From Bacteroidales bacterium UBA3709 (lineage in GTDB: Bacteria; Bacteroidota; Bacteroidia; Bacteroidales; UBA932): a stretch of DNA of 6,186 bases. Made by a program: the position numbers and the translations under genes. The stretch is from contig DFIA01000081.1 of assembly GCA_002372015.1 (NCBI GenBank), forward strand, positions 1 through 6,186, read 5' to 3'. The notes below the pieces were generated by a model. That model was not told the origin of the DNA. It saw nothing but the letters and a program-made list of their open reading frames with translations, and searched no databases. Shown here piece by piece: positions 1 to 6,115 of this stretch (its first letter is position 1; each line of letters opens with the position of its first letter).

Positions 1-33
1 CTTGCAATAGGGGTTCGATTCCCCTACCGACTA
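1..33 (+). tRNA. tRNA 3' half (partial, probably tRNA-Glu)
   Basis: The first 33 bases look like the 3' end of a tRNA. A 5-bp T-stem (9-13 with 21-25) closes a 7-base loop reading TTCGATT, followed by a 7-base acceptor strand (26-32) and discriminator A at 33. The next bases are CAA, so the CCA end is not encoded and must be added after transcription. The anticodon lies outside the window, so identity cannot be read. tRNA-Glu is an inference from the general look of the T-arm and from my recollection that a tRNA-Glu often precedes rpsT in Bacteroidales. Confidence 0.8.
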
Positions 34-60
34 CAAAAATTAAAAACAAAAACAGTATTT

Positions 61-330
61 ATGGCAAATCATAAAAGTGCAGAAAAGCGCGTTCGCCAAA
101 CAGCAAAGCGCAAAGAGCATAACCACTATTATGCAAAGACCGCCCGCAATGCCATCAAGGCTCTTAGGGCAACTACAGACAAGAAAGAGGCAGAGGAAAA
201 ACTCCCTAAGATGGCTTCCATGTTAGACAAACTTGTAAACAAAGGTATTATTCATAGGAATAAGGCCATTAACCTTAAAAGCGGTCTTGCAAAGCATGTG
301 GCTAAGTTAGAATCTGCTCCTGCAAAGTAG
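61..330 (+). CDS. rpsT: 30S ribosomal protein S20 (bS20)
   Basis: The gene encodes bS20, a small helical protein of the 30S subunit that binds 16S rRNA and helps assembly. The 89-residue product has the usual family length and look: an N-terminal MANHKSAEKR segment, high Lys/Arg content, and a C-terminal helical segment with NKGIIHRNKA (about residues 60-69). The start ATG at 61 is the only sensible one and gives the conserved N-terminus. The upstream 27 bases are A-rich with no Shine-Dalgarno, as is normal in Bacteroidota. No promoter is visible between the tRNA end and the start codon, so co-transcription with the tRNA from a promoter left of the window is likely. Transcription should end at the hairpin at 380-409. 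The identification is firm. Confidence 0.97.
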   Translation: MANHKSAEKRVRQTAKRKEHNHYYAKTARNAIKALRATTDKKEAEEKLPKMASMLDKLVNKGIIHRNKAINLKSGLAKHVAKLESAPAK

Positions 331-342
331 TCAATCTTTCAG

Positions 343-367
343 GCAAGAGTAAAACTTACCGTCTTGC
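343..367 (+). other. Bulged hairpin in the rpsT 3' region
   Basis: GCAAGA (343-348) pairs with TCTTGC (362-367), and GTAA (349-352) stacks inside it with TTAC (356-359) across a 3-base loop. The result is a 10-bp stem broken by a 2-base bulge (CG, 360-361). It has no T-tract, so it is not a terminator by itself. It lies just downstream of the rpsT stop codon and 12 bases before the terminator stem, giving two hairpins in tandem. Its function is unknown; it could protect the rpsT mRNA 3' end or be chance. Confidence 0.45.
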
Positions 368-379
368 ATGGCAGAATAC

Positions 380-409
380 AAAAACTTCCCGAAAATCGGG
401 AAGTTTTTT
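380..409 (+). terminator. Intrinsic terminator after rpsT
   Basis: A perfect 13-bp stem (380-392 with 396-408) has an AAA loop, a GC-containing core (CTTCCCGA / TCGGGAAG) and a six-base T-run on the 3' side. The A-run on the 5' side makes it nearly symmetrical, so it could also stop transcription from the right. It ends 14 bases before the radC start codon, separating radC from the ribosomal transcript or lying within the radC leader. Confidence 0.9.
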
Positions 410-423
410 ATTACTACACTGCC

Positions 424-1116
424 ATGGAAAAGAAGCTGACAAACATTCGCAATTGGGAAGAAAGCCAAAGACCCAGAGAAAAATTCCTTCTGAAAGGAGG
501 AGATGCTTTAAGCACAGAAGAATTGCTGGCCATTATAATAGGAAGCGGAACTAAAGACAAAAATGCCATAGAATTATCGAGAGAAATTCTATATGGAGCA
601 GACAACAATCTGAATAATTTATCTCGATTTACCATAGAAGATTTTTGCCGTTTCGGAGGCATAGGCACCTGCAAAGCCGTTTCTCTTATGGCCGTATTTG
701 AATTATCCAAACGCTACCAGATATGTTCCGCCCCAAACCTGCCCCAGATATACTCTTCAGAAGCGGCAGCCAAAATAATGCAGCCTCTGCTCAAAAACCT
801 CTCTCATGAAGAATGTTGGGTTATGTATCTCAACAGAAATAACAGGCTGATTGGCAAAGAAAGGCTAAGTATAGGAGGCATATCCGCCACAGTTCTTGAT
901 GTAAAGCTGATTATCAAAAAAGCCATGGCAAAACTATCAAGTGCCATTATTTTAGTTCATAACCACCCAAGCGGAAACCACAAACCGGGCAAAGAAGATA
1001 TAAGCCAAACAAAAAAGCTGGCAGAAGCCTCTAAAATGTGCGATTTATCCTTATTAGACCATATAATTGTGGCTGGCAACAGTTATTTTTCATTTTCAGA
1101 CAACGGTGCGTTATAG
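424..1116 (+). CDS. radC: RadC family JAB/MPN-domain protein
   Basis: The 230-residue product matches the RadC/UPF0758 family in length and domain order. An N-terminal helix-hairpin-helix-like part (about 1-100) contains the family segment GDALSTEELLAIIIGSGT. A C-terminal JAB/MPN metalloprotease-like domain follows, with HNHPSGN (H179, H181), D192, and the closing LDHIIVAG and FSFSDNG segments. An upstream Glu in GKERLS fits the metal-site Glu. The serine usually found three residues before the Asp is Gly189 here. Family members were once linked to DNA repair, but their biochemical role is not settled. I start at ATG 424 because it gives the typical N-terminus; the in-frame TTG at 364 would translate through the terminator hairpin. 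No clear promoter is seen between that hairpin and the start. Confidence 0.93.
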   Translation: MEKKLTNIRNWEESQRPREKFLLKGGDALSTEELLAIIIGSGTKDKNAIELSREILYGADNNLNNLSRFTIEDFCRFGGIGTCKAVSLMAVFELSKRYQICSAPNLPQIYSSEAAAKIMQPLLKNLSHEECWVMYLNRNNRLIGKERLSIGGISATVLDVKLIIKKAMAKLSSAIILVHNHPSGNHKPGKEDISQTKKLAEASKMCDLSLLDHIIVAGNSYFSFSDNGAL

Positions 1117-1123
1117 ATATTTT

Positions 1124-1131
1124 TATCTTTG
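1124..1131 (+). promoter_or_regulatory. Probable upp promoter -7 element
   Basis: TATCTTTG matches the Bacteroidota -7 consensus TAnnTTTG. It lies just past the radC stop codon and 39 bases before the upp ATG, predicting a leader of about 35 bases. No good -33 TTTG is seen at the expected spacing, so the call rests on the -7 box and its position. Confidence 0.6.
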
Positions 1132-1170
1132 TACAAGATATACTTGTTGGCAACATATAAAAAACATACT

Positions 1171-1830
1171 ATGAAAATTGTAAATCTCTGCGAGCATAAC
1201 TCCATTGTGTGCCAATACTTGGCCGAACTTAGAGACAGAAAAATTCAAAAAGACAGTATGCGTTTCCGATACAATATGGAGAGAATTGGAATGTATGCCG
1301 CAATGGAAATTAGCAAGAGCCTCAACTATAAAGAAACAGAAATAACAACTCCGCTGGGCATAGCCAAGTGTAAAACATTAGCAGACAAGGTGGTTATAGC
1401 CTCTATAATGAGAGCCGGCCTAACCCTGCACAATGGAGTGCTAAAGATTTTTGATAAAGCAGAAAATTCTTTTGTTGCAGCTTATCGCAAGTATGGTAAC
1501 AACAACAAGTTTCTAATACAAATGGAGTACATCAGCAAACCACCTATTGAGGGCAAGGTGCTAATTCTCACAGATTGTATGATTGCTACAGGCAGCTCTC
1601 TAATGTTGGCATACAACAAACTCATAGACGAAGGCGAGCCCCTGCATACCCATATAATTTCTTCCATCTGCAGCGAGGCAGCATTGGCATACCTATCTAA
1701 ACAGCTGCCACACAAGAGAGTAACGCTGTGGGTTGGAGCTGTTGATGAAGAACTAACCAACAAAGCATACATTATACCGGGGCTCGGCGATGCCGGCGAT
1801 CTGGCCTACGGAGAAAAATCTGAGAAATAA
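1171..1830 (+). CDS. upp: Uracil phosphoribosyltransferase
   Basis: Upp converts uracil and PRPP to UMP and pyrophosphate in cytoplasmic pyrimidine salvage. The 219-residue product aligns by eye with the family along its length: MKIVNLCEHNS at the N-terminus, the RAGL segment in the middle, a PRPP-binding loop at 135-143, and the C-terminal uracil-binding PGLGDAGD (203-210). The PRPP loop reads DCMIATGSS, whereas most members have DPMLATGGS; Asp135, Ala139, Thr140 and Gly141 are kept. I start at ATG 1171, which yields the family N-terminus. An upstream in-frame TTG (1129) falls inside the predicted promoter. The gene appears to be its own transcription unit and runs tail to tail against rpoN with 4 bases between stop codons. 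Confidence 0.95.
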   Translation: MKIVNLCEHNSIVCQYLAELRDRKIQKDSMRFRYNMERIGMYAAMEISKSLNYKETEITTPLGIAKCKTLADKVVIASIMRAGLTLHNGVLKIFDKAENSFVAAYRKYGNNNKFLIQMEYISKPPIEGKVLILTDCMIATGSSLMLAYNKLIDEGEPLHTHIISSICSEAALAYLSKQLPHKRVTLWVGAVDEELTNKAYIIPGLGDAGDLAYGEKSEK

Positions 1831-1845
1831 TCCCCTATATTTCTC
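1822..1845. terminator. Weak inverted repeat at the upp/rpoN convergence
   Basis: GAGAAATA (1822-1829) is matched by its reverse complement TATTTCTC (1838-1845) around an 8-base loop, covering both stop codons. It is AT-rich and has no clear T-tract on either side, so it is at best a weak bidirectional terminator. The position between two convergent genes is the main argument for it. Confidence 0.35.
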
Positions 1846-3271
1846 TTCTCAAACGTGCTATAGGAATATTCAGCTGACTGCGATATTTTGCTATGGTTCT
1901 TCTGGATATTTGATAACCTTTGGCTGTTAATAAATCTACCAACTCCTCATCTGTGAGAGGTTTAGACTTGTCTTCCATCTCCACGCTTTGCTGTAAAATT
2001 TTCTTGATTTCCCGAGTGGAAACTTCCTCGCCAGAGTCTGTAACCATACCCTCCGAAAAGAAATGTTTTAACGGATATATTCCAAATGGGGTTTGCACAT
2101 ATTTGCTGTTAACCACTCTCGATATAGTGGAAATATCTAAGCCTGCAGCCTCCGCTATATTCCTAAGCACCATTGGTTTTAGTTTAGTATCATCACCATC
2201 TAAGAAATACTCCCTCTGAAACTTTACAATTGCATCCATAGTACGCTGCATTGTATCTTGCCTTCTGTTGATAGCCTCTATAAACCATTTGGCACTCTCT
2301 ACTCTGCTTTTAACAAATGTAGAAGCAGCTTTCTCTTCCTTGGAAGCGGCAGCCTTCTTATCCATATACTTTTCGTACTCTCTACTCACCTTAATTTGAG
2401 GAATATTGAACTTAGGCAAAGTTACCACAAGACGGCCTTCTTCTACCTCAAGAATAAAATCCGGCACAATCTGCATCGTCTGATCTGAGTAAGAATCATC
2501 TACTTGCCCTCCCGGATGAAGATTTAATTTTCTGATAATATCGTAGGCACCTTTCAGCTGCTCTTCTGTTATAGACAGCTTAGACATTATCTTTTCAAAA
2601 TGCTTCTTGGTAAATTCGTCGTAAAAGTTCTGCAGAATCTGCTGCGCATGTTCCACCGCCAAAGTACGGTTCTCCTTGGCTTTCAGCTGCAAAAGCAAAC
2701 ATTCTCTTGTATTGCGTGCCCCTACTCCCACAGGATCGAGCTGCTGTATATCGGCAATCAAAATATCCTCCAACTCTTTTTCTGAAGTTTCTATGCCAAG
2801 CCTCAAATAAATGTCGTTGACCAAAGAAGCCAGGTCGCGCTTTAGATAACCTGTAGAATCCATGCTGCCTATAATAAAAGAAGCTATGGCTCGGCGTCTC
2901 TGATCCATCTTCCGTAAGCCTATCTGGTCTAAAAGAGACTGATATAAACTCTCCTTAACAGAGAATGTGTTGTATTGTGGTTTCTCGTCTTTTCCCCTGT
3001 TATTCACATATAATCTATAGGAAGGTATAGTATCGTCTTTAACTTCAGATAATGATATCTTTTTCTGTTCCTGCGGATTATCTTCAGAACGGTTTTCCTC
3101 TGGATCTTCCAATACCGGATTCTCCTCTATCTCCTTTTGTATCTTCTGTTCAAGTTCTACAAGAGGAAGTTCCAGAAGCTTTATGGTTTGGATCTGTATA
3201 GGTGTTAATGTTTGCACCTGAACAGTAGTCTGCCCCAACCCAATGCCCGTTTTTGATGTTTGTTTTGCCAT
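1835..3271 (-). CDS. rpoN: RNA polymerase sigma-54 factor
   Basis: RpoN directs RNA polymerase to -24/-12 promoters that need an ATP-driven enhancer-binding activator. The 478-residue protein has the complete sigma-54 plan. Region I at about 14-55 is Gln/Leu-rich, with LTPIQIQTIKLLELP and ending IEENPVLE. An acidic, low-complexity region II spans about 56-80. The core-binding domain lies at about 100-310 and contains MDSTGYL and LDPVGVGARN. A helix-turn-helix DNA-binding part sits at about 365-408 (NIAEAAGLDISTISRVVNSK, then PLKHFFS). The RpoN box is at 456-465 and reads SRRTIAKYRS (usual form ARRTVAKYRE). The start at 3271 is the only ATG before residue 138. A -7 box ends 8 bases upstream, implying a very short leader. 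The gene diverges from glsA. Confidence 0.97.
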   Translation of the reverse strand: MAKQTSKTGIGLGQTTVQVQTLTPIQIQTIKLLELPLVELEQKIQKEIEENPVLEDPEENRSEDNPQEQKKISLSEVKDDTIPSYRLYVNNRGKDEKPQYNTFSVKESLYQSLLDQIGLRKMDQRRRAIASFIIGSMDSTGYLKRDLASLVNDIYLRLGIETSEKELEDILIADIQQLDPVGVGARNTRECLLLQLKAKENRTLAVEHAQQILQNFYDEFTKKHFEKIMSKLSITEEQLKGAYDIIRKLNLHPGGQVDDSYSDQTMQIVPDFILEVEEGRLVVTLPKFNIPQIKVSREYEKYMDKKAAASKEEKAASTFVKSRVESAKWFIEAINRRQDTMQRTMDAIVKFQREYFLDGDDTKLKPMVLRNIAEAAGLDISTISRVVNSKYVQTPFGIYPLKHFFSEGMVTDSGEEVSTREIKKILQQSVEMEDKSKPLTDEELVDLLTAKGYQISRRTIAKYRSQLNIPIARLRREI

Positions 3272-3279
3272 ATATACTT

Positions 3280-3287
3280 CAAAGATA
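3280..3287 (-). promoter_or_regulatory. Probable rpoN promoter -7 element
   Basis: Read on the minus strand this is TATCTTTG, a TAnnTTTG match identical to the box before upp. It ends 8 bases before the rpoN ATG, so the predicted transcription start is only about 4-5 bases from the start codon. No clear -33 TTTG is seen at the usual distance. Confidence 0.5.
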
Positions 3288-3297
3288 CTATTTTTTT

Positions 3298-3305
3298 TAT
3301 TTTTG
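3298..3305 (+). promoter_or_regulatory. Probable glsA promoter -7 element
   Basis: TATTTTTG matches TAnnTTTG and lies 32 bases before the glsA ATG, predicting a leader of about 28 bases. It is 10 bp from the divergent rpoN -7 box, so the two promoters share DNA. The T-rich setting makes a chance match easier, and no -33 TTTG is evident. Confidence 0.45.
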
Positions 3306-3337
3306 TCTTGAAAAGGTCTATAAAACAGCAGCAGAAT

Positions 3338-4159
3338 ATGGGACCAATTGACTTAAATCAGGTAATTAAGAACAAAAGCCCGAAACTCCACAAGAAACTG
3401 CCAAAATTTGCAATTTGGCTACTCGGGAAAATCATTCATATAAAAGAAATAAATCAAGTCTTAGAAGAATCAGGGCATCTGAAAGGGTTAGATTTTGCAG
3501 ACGCTGTGCTAAAGCACCTGAATGTTACCAACCATGTAGATATACTGCATCCTGAGCTGTTTAATAAGCAAGACCGATACATATTTGTTTCTAACCATCC
3601 CTTAGGAGGTTTAGATGGACTCATCATAACTACAGAGCTTAACAGACGAGTGGGACCCGCAAAATTTCTTGTAAACGATATTCTGATGAATATAGAACCG
3701 CTGCAAGAAGTATTTGTGCCGGTAAATAACCTTGGTCTTGCCGAAAGTTCTCAAGTAAACGGCGTTAAAGAGTTATATAAGTCTGATTTTCATGTACTTA
3801 ATTTCCCGGCTGGTGCCTGTTCCAGATTAATCAAAGGGAAAATCCAAGATTTGGAATGGAAAAAAAGTTTTGTAAGGCAAGCCCTAATGAATAACAGAAA
3901 AATTGTACCTATGTATTTTTATGGGAAAAATTCCCGCCTGTTTTACTGGAGTTCTAAAATCAGAATGGCCTTAGGCATAAAGAGTTTCATAGAAATGATT
4001 TTGCTCCCTCGCGAAATGTTCAGACAGCGCAATAAAACATTCCGGTTAATTGTAGGAGACCCTATTTCACCAGAAGAGATAAAAAACTCCGGAGAAAATA
4101 CAAAAACATGGTGCGATAAAATCAGACAGATTACATATAGCTATGGAAACGGTTATTAA
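3338..4159 (+). CDS. glsA: Glycine-lipid O-acyltransferase (PlsC-like, GlsA type)
   Basis: The 273-residue protein is a PlsC/LPLAT-type acyltransferase. Visible motifs are NHPLGGLDG (86-94; His87 and Asp93 the likely catalytic pair), FPAGACSR (156-163) in place of the usual FPEGTRS block, and VGDPIS (239-244). His and Asp are separated by five residues rather than the classical four, which I recall as normal for this hemolysin-like subfamily. In Bacteroides thetaiotaomicron the partner pair GlsB/GlsA makes glycine lipids, GlsA acylating the hydroxyl of the N-acyl chain (established knowledge). The next gene here is the GlsB type and overlaps by 17 bases, which strongly supports this role over a generic phospholipid acyltransferase. 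I start at ATG 3338; an in-frame ATG at 3260 would run through both promoters and into rpoN. Confidence 0.87.
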   Translation: MGPIDLNQVIKNKSPKLHKKLPKFAIWLLGKIIHIKEINQVLEESGHLKGLDFADAVLKHLNVTNHVDILHPELFNKQDRYIFVSNHPLGGLDGLIITTELNRRVGPAKFLVNDILMNIEPLQEVFVPVNNLGLAESSQVNGVKELYKSDFHVLNFPAGACSRLIKGKIQDLEWKKSFVRQALMNNRKIVPMYFYGKNSRLFYWSSKIRMALGIKSFIEMILLPREMFRQRNKTFRLIVGDPISPEEIKNSGENTKTWCDKIRQITYSYGNGY

Positions 4160-5111
4160 ACCTATAGATAGAGAACTCATCAGAAGAGAGCTTACAGCAG
4201 ATAAATTTGTAGGCAAAACCCGTAAGGGCGATAACTTTATATTTGAGATAACAGCAGAAGATTCTCCCTTTACAATGAGAGAGATAGGCAGGCTTCGCGA
4301 GGTTTCGTTCAGGCTTGGAGGAGGCGGTAGCGGCAAGGCTTGCGATATAGATACTTTTGATACAGACCCACACGATGCCTATAAGCAACTGTTAGTATGG
4401 GATAATGAAAATCAAGAAATTATAGGCGGCTATCGTTATATTGTATGCAGCGCTTTAGATACCCAAAAGATGGCCACATCCGAAATTCTGCGGTTTTCGG
4501 AGCAGTTCAAAAGAGAGTACCTGCCTTGGACCATAGAGCTTGGCCGCTCTTTCATACAGCCAAATTATCAGAGCGCAAACATCAGAAGAAAGAGCATATT
4601 TGCCCTCGATAACCTATGGGATGGACTTGGTGCTTTAGTAGCCAAGTACGAAAACATGAAGTACTTCTTTGGCAAGGTTACAATGTATGTAGGATATAAC
4701 AAGAGAGCCAGAAACATATTGCTAAACTTTCTGCATCTGTATTTTCCAGATCCTGATAAGTTAGTTACCGCAGAACACCCGATAGATTGTAGCCGCAACG
4801 ACCCGTACATACATACCCTATTCAACGGTTTAGAATACAAAGAAGCCTGTAAAGTGCTTACTAAAGAGCTTAAAACTTACGGAGAACACATTCCGCCGTT
4901 AATAAACTCATACATGAATCTTTCGCCTTCTATGCGAGTATTCGATACTGCTGTAAACAAGTTTTTCGGAGGGGTAGAAGAAACCGGAATACTGATAAAG
5001 ATATCAGACATCTACCCAGAAAAAATAGATCGGCATGTTGTTCCCATACGTAAATGGGCATTAGAAGCAAAAAGCAAGTGGTGGAAGTTTAAAAAGCATA
5101 CCAACCTATAA
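4143..5111 (+). CDS. glsB: Glycine N-acyltransferase (GNAT, GlsB type)
   Basis: The 322-residue protein belongs to the hemolysin/OlsB-like GNAT acyltransferases (the Acetyltransf_5 type). Family segments are EIGRLREVSFR (47-57), the glycine-rich GGGGSGKACDIDTFD (59-73), GGYRYIV (95-101), LPWTIELGRSF (127-137) and a conserved C-terminal part with PPLINSYMNLSP (251-262) and VEETGILI (278-285). By homology to Bacteroides GlsB it should join a fatty acyl group, from acyl-ACP, to the amino group of glycine, giving N-acyl 3-hydroxy-fatty-acid glycine (commendamide-type) that GlsA then O-acylates. The substrate is inferred from the family, not read from sequence; ornithine (OlsB) is the main alternative. 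Its start codon lies inside the end of glsA, so translation is probably coupled. Its 3' end overlaps the convergent SPOR gene by 23 bases. Confidence 0.87.
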   Translation: METVIKPIDRELIRRELTADKFVGKTRKGDNFIFEITAEDSPFTMREIGRLREVSFRLGGGGSGKACDIDTFDTDPHDAYKQLLVWDNENQEIIGGYRYIVCSALDTQKMATSEILRFSEQFKREYLPWTIELGRSFIQPNYQSANIRRKSIFALDNLWDGLGALVAKYENMKYFFGKVTMYVGYNKRARNILLNFLHLYFPDPDKLVTAEHPIDCSRNDPYIHTLFNGLEYKEACKVLTKELKTYGEHIPPLINSYMNLSPSMRVFDTAVNKFFGGVEETGILIKISDIYPEKIDRHVVPIRKWALEAKSKWWKFKKHTNL

Positions 5112-5538
5112 TAGACTTAACAACCTTTGCCTGCTTGTGGGTAGGAGACAGTTCGTACAGAATCTTCATGGCATCGCTTTTTGTCCTAAAATCTCCCACA
5201 TGCACCATAAAGAAGGGCGCCTGATAAGATCTATATACATTCAGCTGCGGATATGAAGATTTCAGAGAACTTGCTATTGAAGAAGATGCGCCTCTGGCAT
5301 TTTTATTGTTGCTTGAATACACCAAAATCTTATACCCGTATTTTTTATTTCCGGCAGCAGAAGCGTTGTAAGAATCAAAAGCTCTTTTAATATCACTACT
5401 CTGTTCCACAGATACATTTCCTTGAACATCTGCATTTAACACAGAAAAAACCGGGTTATTTACAGCCGTTGTATCCTGCCCATAAACAGACAAGGAAAAG
5501 AACATCATAACAGCCATTACATAAGTAATTTTTTCCAT
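5089..5538 (-). CDS. Secreted SPOR-domain protein
   Basis: The 149-residue protein begins with a signal peptide (Lys3, hydrophobic core about 5-18, likely cleavage after Gly20 in SVYG-QDT) and has no lipobox, so it should be periplasmic. After a polar linker, residues about 67-145 look like a SPOR domain: YKILVYSS, an ARGAS helix, then APFFMVHVGDFRTKSDAMKIL and a final VVKSIIGW strand. SPOR domains bind denuded peptidoglycan glycan strands, often at division sites; the exact role of this protein is not known. I prefer start 5538, which overlaps the upstream gene by 22 bases, because it supplies the charged n-region of the signal peptide. A start at 5517 would form a TAATG stop-start junction but give a short uncharged leader. 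It is probably co-transcribed with the upstream LEA-like gene. Confidence 0.85.
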   Translation of the reverse strand: MEKITYVMAVMMFFSLSVYGQDTTAVNNPVFSVLNADVQGNVSVEQSSDIKRAFDSYNASAAGNKKYGYKILVYSSNNKNARGASSSIASSLKSSYPQLNVYRSYQAPFFMVHVGDFRTKSDAMKILYELSPTHKQAKVVKSIIGWYAF

Positions 5539-6056
5539 AGTTCCATCTTTTTTAGGTAAGAGACCGCTTTCTCAACAAAGTTGTGTAAAGGTATATCTTT
5601 TTTTACATACGGAATACTCACTATCCCACTCTTTAGAGTAGCACATATCTCCATGGTAAAGTCTCTATCGTCTAATTTCTGGTTACCACCCAACAAAAAT
5701 TCCGCCAGCCAGATAGCATCTTCCAAAGTTACCCTTACTTTTACCCTGCTCTGCGATACTCCCAACGGCATAGCCTTCAACACATCATGCGTATAAAATG
5801 TAGCTATCTTTCTATCTTTCCAATAAACAAAACCCGTAAAGCCTTCTGCCATAACAGACAGGCTTGAAGGATTATCTATGTTTACCAGCAGCACAGCATC
5901 TACACTCTTGAAGGAAGAAACATTTAACTCTTCCAGATGAATTTCTTTTACACTAATCTCTTTATAGTTTCTCTTGCAAGAAGTAGAGGCCAGCACTCCC
6001 GACAATATAGCCAGAAGAACCGAAATAAAAAGTATTCTAAAATTTATGGCAAACAT
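5517..6056 (-). CDS. Exported LEA type 2-like protein
   Basis: The 179-residue product starts with a hydrophobic export segment (about 5-24) followed by Cys27 in STSCKRN. This could be a degenerate lipobox, making it a lipoprotein, but residue -3 is Ser rather than Leu or Val, so a membrane-anchored or cleaved form is also possible. The rest resembles a LEA-2/WHy-type beta-sandwich: VDAVLLVNIDNPSSLSV (52-68), then GFVYWKDRKIAT and a later SQSRVKVRVTLED strand. The NP in the first strand and the following hydrophobic strands are typical of that fold. Such bacterial proteins are poorly characterised and I assign no specific function. It has a good promoter facing away from miaB and leads a two-gene unit with the SPOR gene. 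The LEA call is by pattern only. Confidence 0.7.
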   Translation of the reverse strand: MFAINFRILFISVLLAILSGVLASTSCKRNYKEISVKEIHLEELNVSSFKSVDAVLLVNIDNPSSLSVMAEGFTGFVYWKDRKIATFYTHDVLKAMPLGVSQSRVKVRVTLEDAIWLAEFLLGGNQKLDDRDFTMEICATLKSGIVSIPYVKKDIPLHNFVEKAVSYLKKMELWKKLLM

Positions 6057-6076
6057 ACTTCAATAGAAATCCTTGC

Positions 6077-6106
6077 TTGTGCACAAAGTTAAAAATCTTA
6101 TCTTTG
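6077..6106 (+). promoter_or_regulatory. Promoter of miaB
   Basis: TATCTTTG at 6099-6106 matches the -7 consensus and TTG at 6077-6079 sits 19 bp upstream as a -33 element. The predicted start near 6110 gives a leader of about 34 bases to the miaB ATG. It overlaps the oppositely directed promoter of the LEA-like gene; the two -7 boxes are 7 bp apart. Confidence 0.6.
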
Positions 6107-6115
6107 TTTGTCAAA
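6084..6115 (-). promoter_or_regulatory. Promoter of the LEA-like/SPOR unit
   Basis: On the minus strand there is a -33 TTTG (plus-strand 6112-6115), a 20-bp spacer and a -7 TAACTTTG (6084-6091), a full match to the Bacteroidota TTTG / TAnnTTTG pattern. The predicted start gives a leader of about 24 bases before the ATG at 6056. Confidence 0.65.

Noticed and set aside
364..423. Longer radC start at TTG 364
   Set aside because: It would translate through the terminator hairpin, and the extra residues do not resemble RadC N-termini; ATG 424 gives the family start.
331..423. Sigma-54 (-24/-12) promoter sites before radC, and likewise in the rpoN/glsA and miaB intergenic regions
   Set aside because: No GG-N10-GC pair with the right flanks was found in any of these intergenic regions on inspection.
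1920..2785. Plus-strand open frames opposite rpoN
   Set aside because: They lie entirely within the conserved sigma-54 gene, and no protein family resemblance is seen.
3260..3337. Longer glsA start at ATG 3260
   Set aside because: It would overlap the rpoN coding start and both predicted promoters; the added residues are low-complexity translation of intergenic DNA.
4067..4388. Minus-strand open frames opposite the glsA/glsB junction
   Set aside because: They are shadows of two well-supported genes and show no recognisable protein features.
5112..5160. Possible terminator hairpin (CCTGC/GTAGG) just past glsB
   Set aside because: The stem is only about 5 bp with a G-U pair and has no T-tract.
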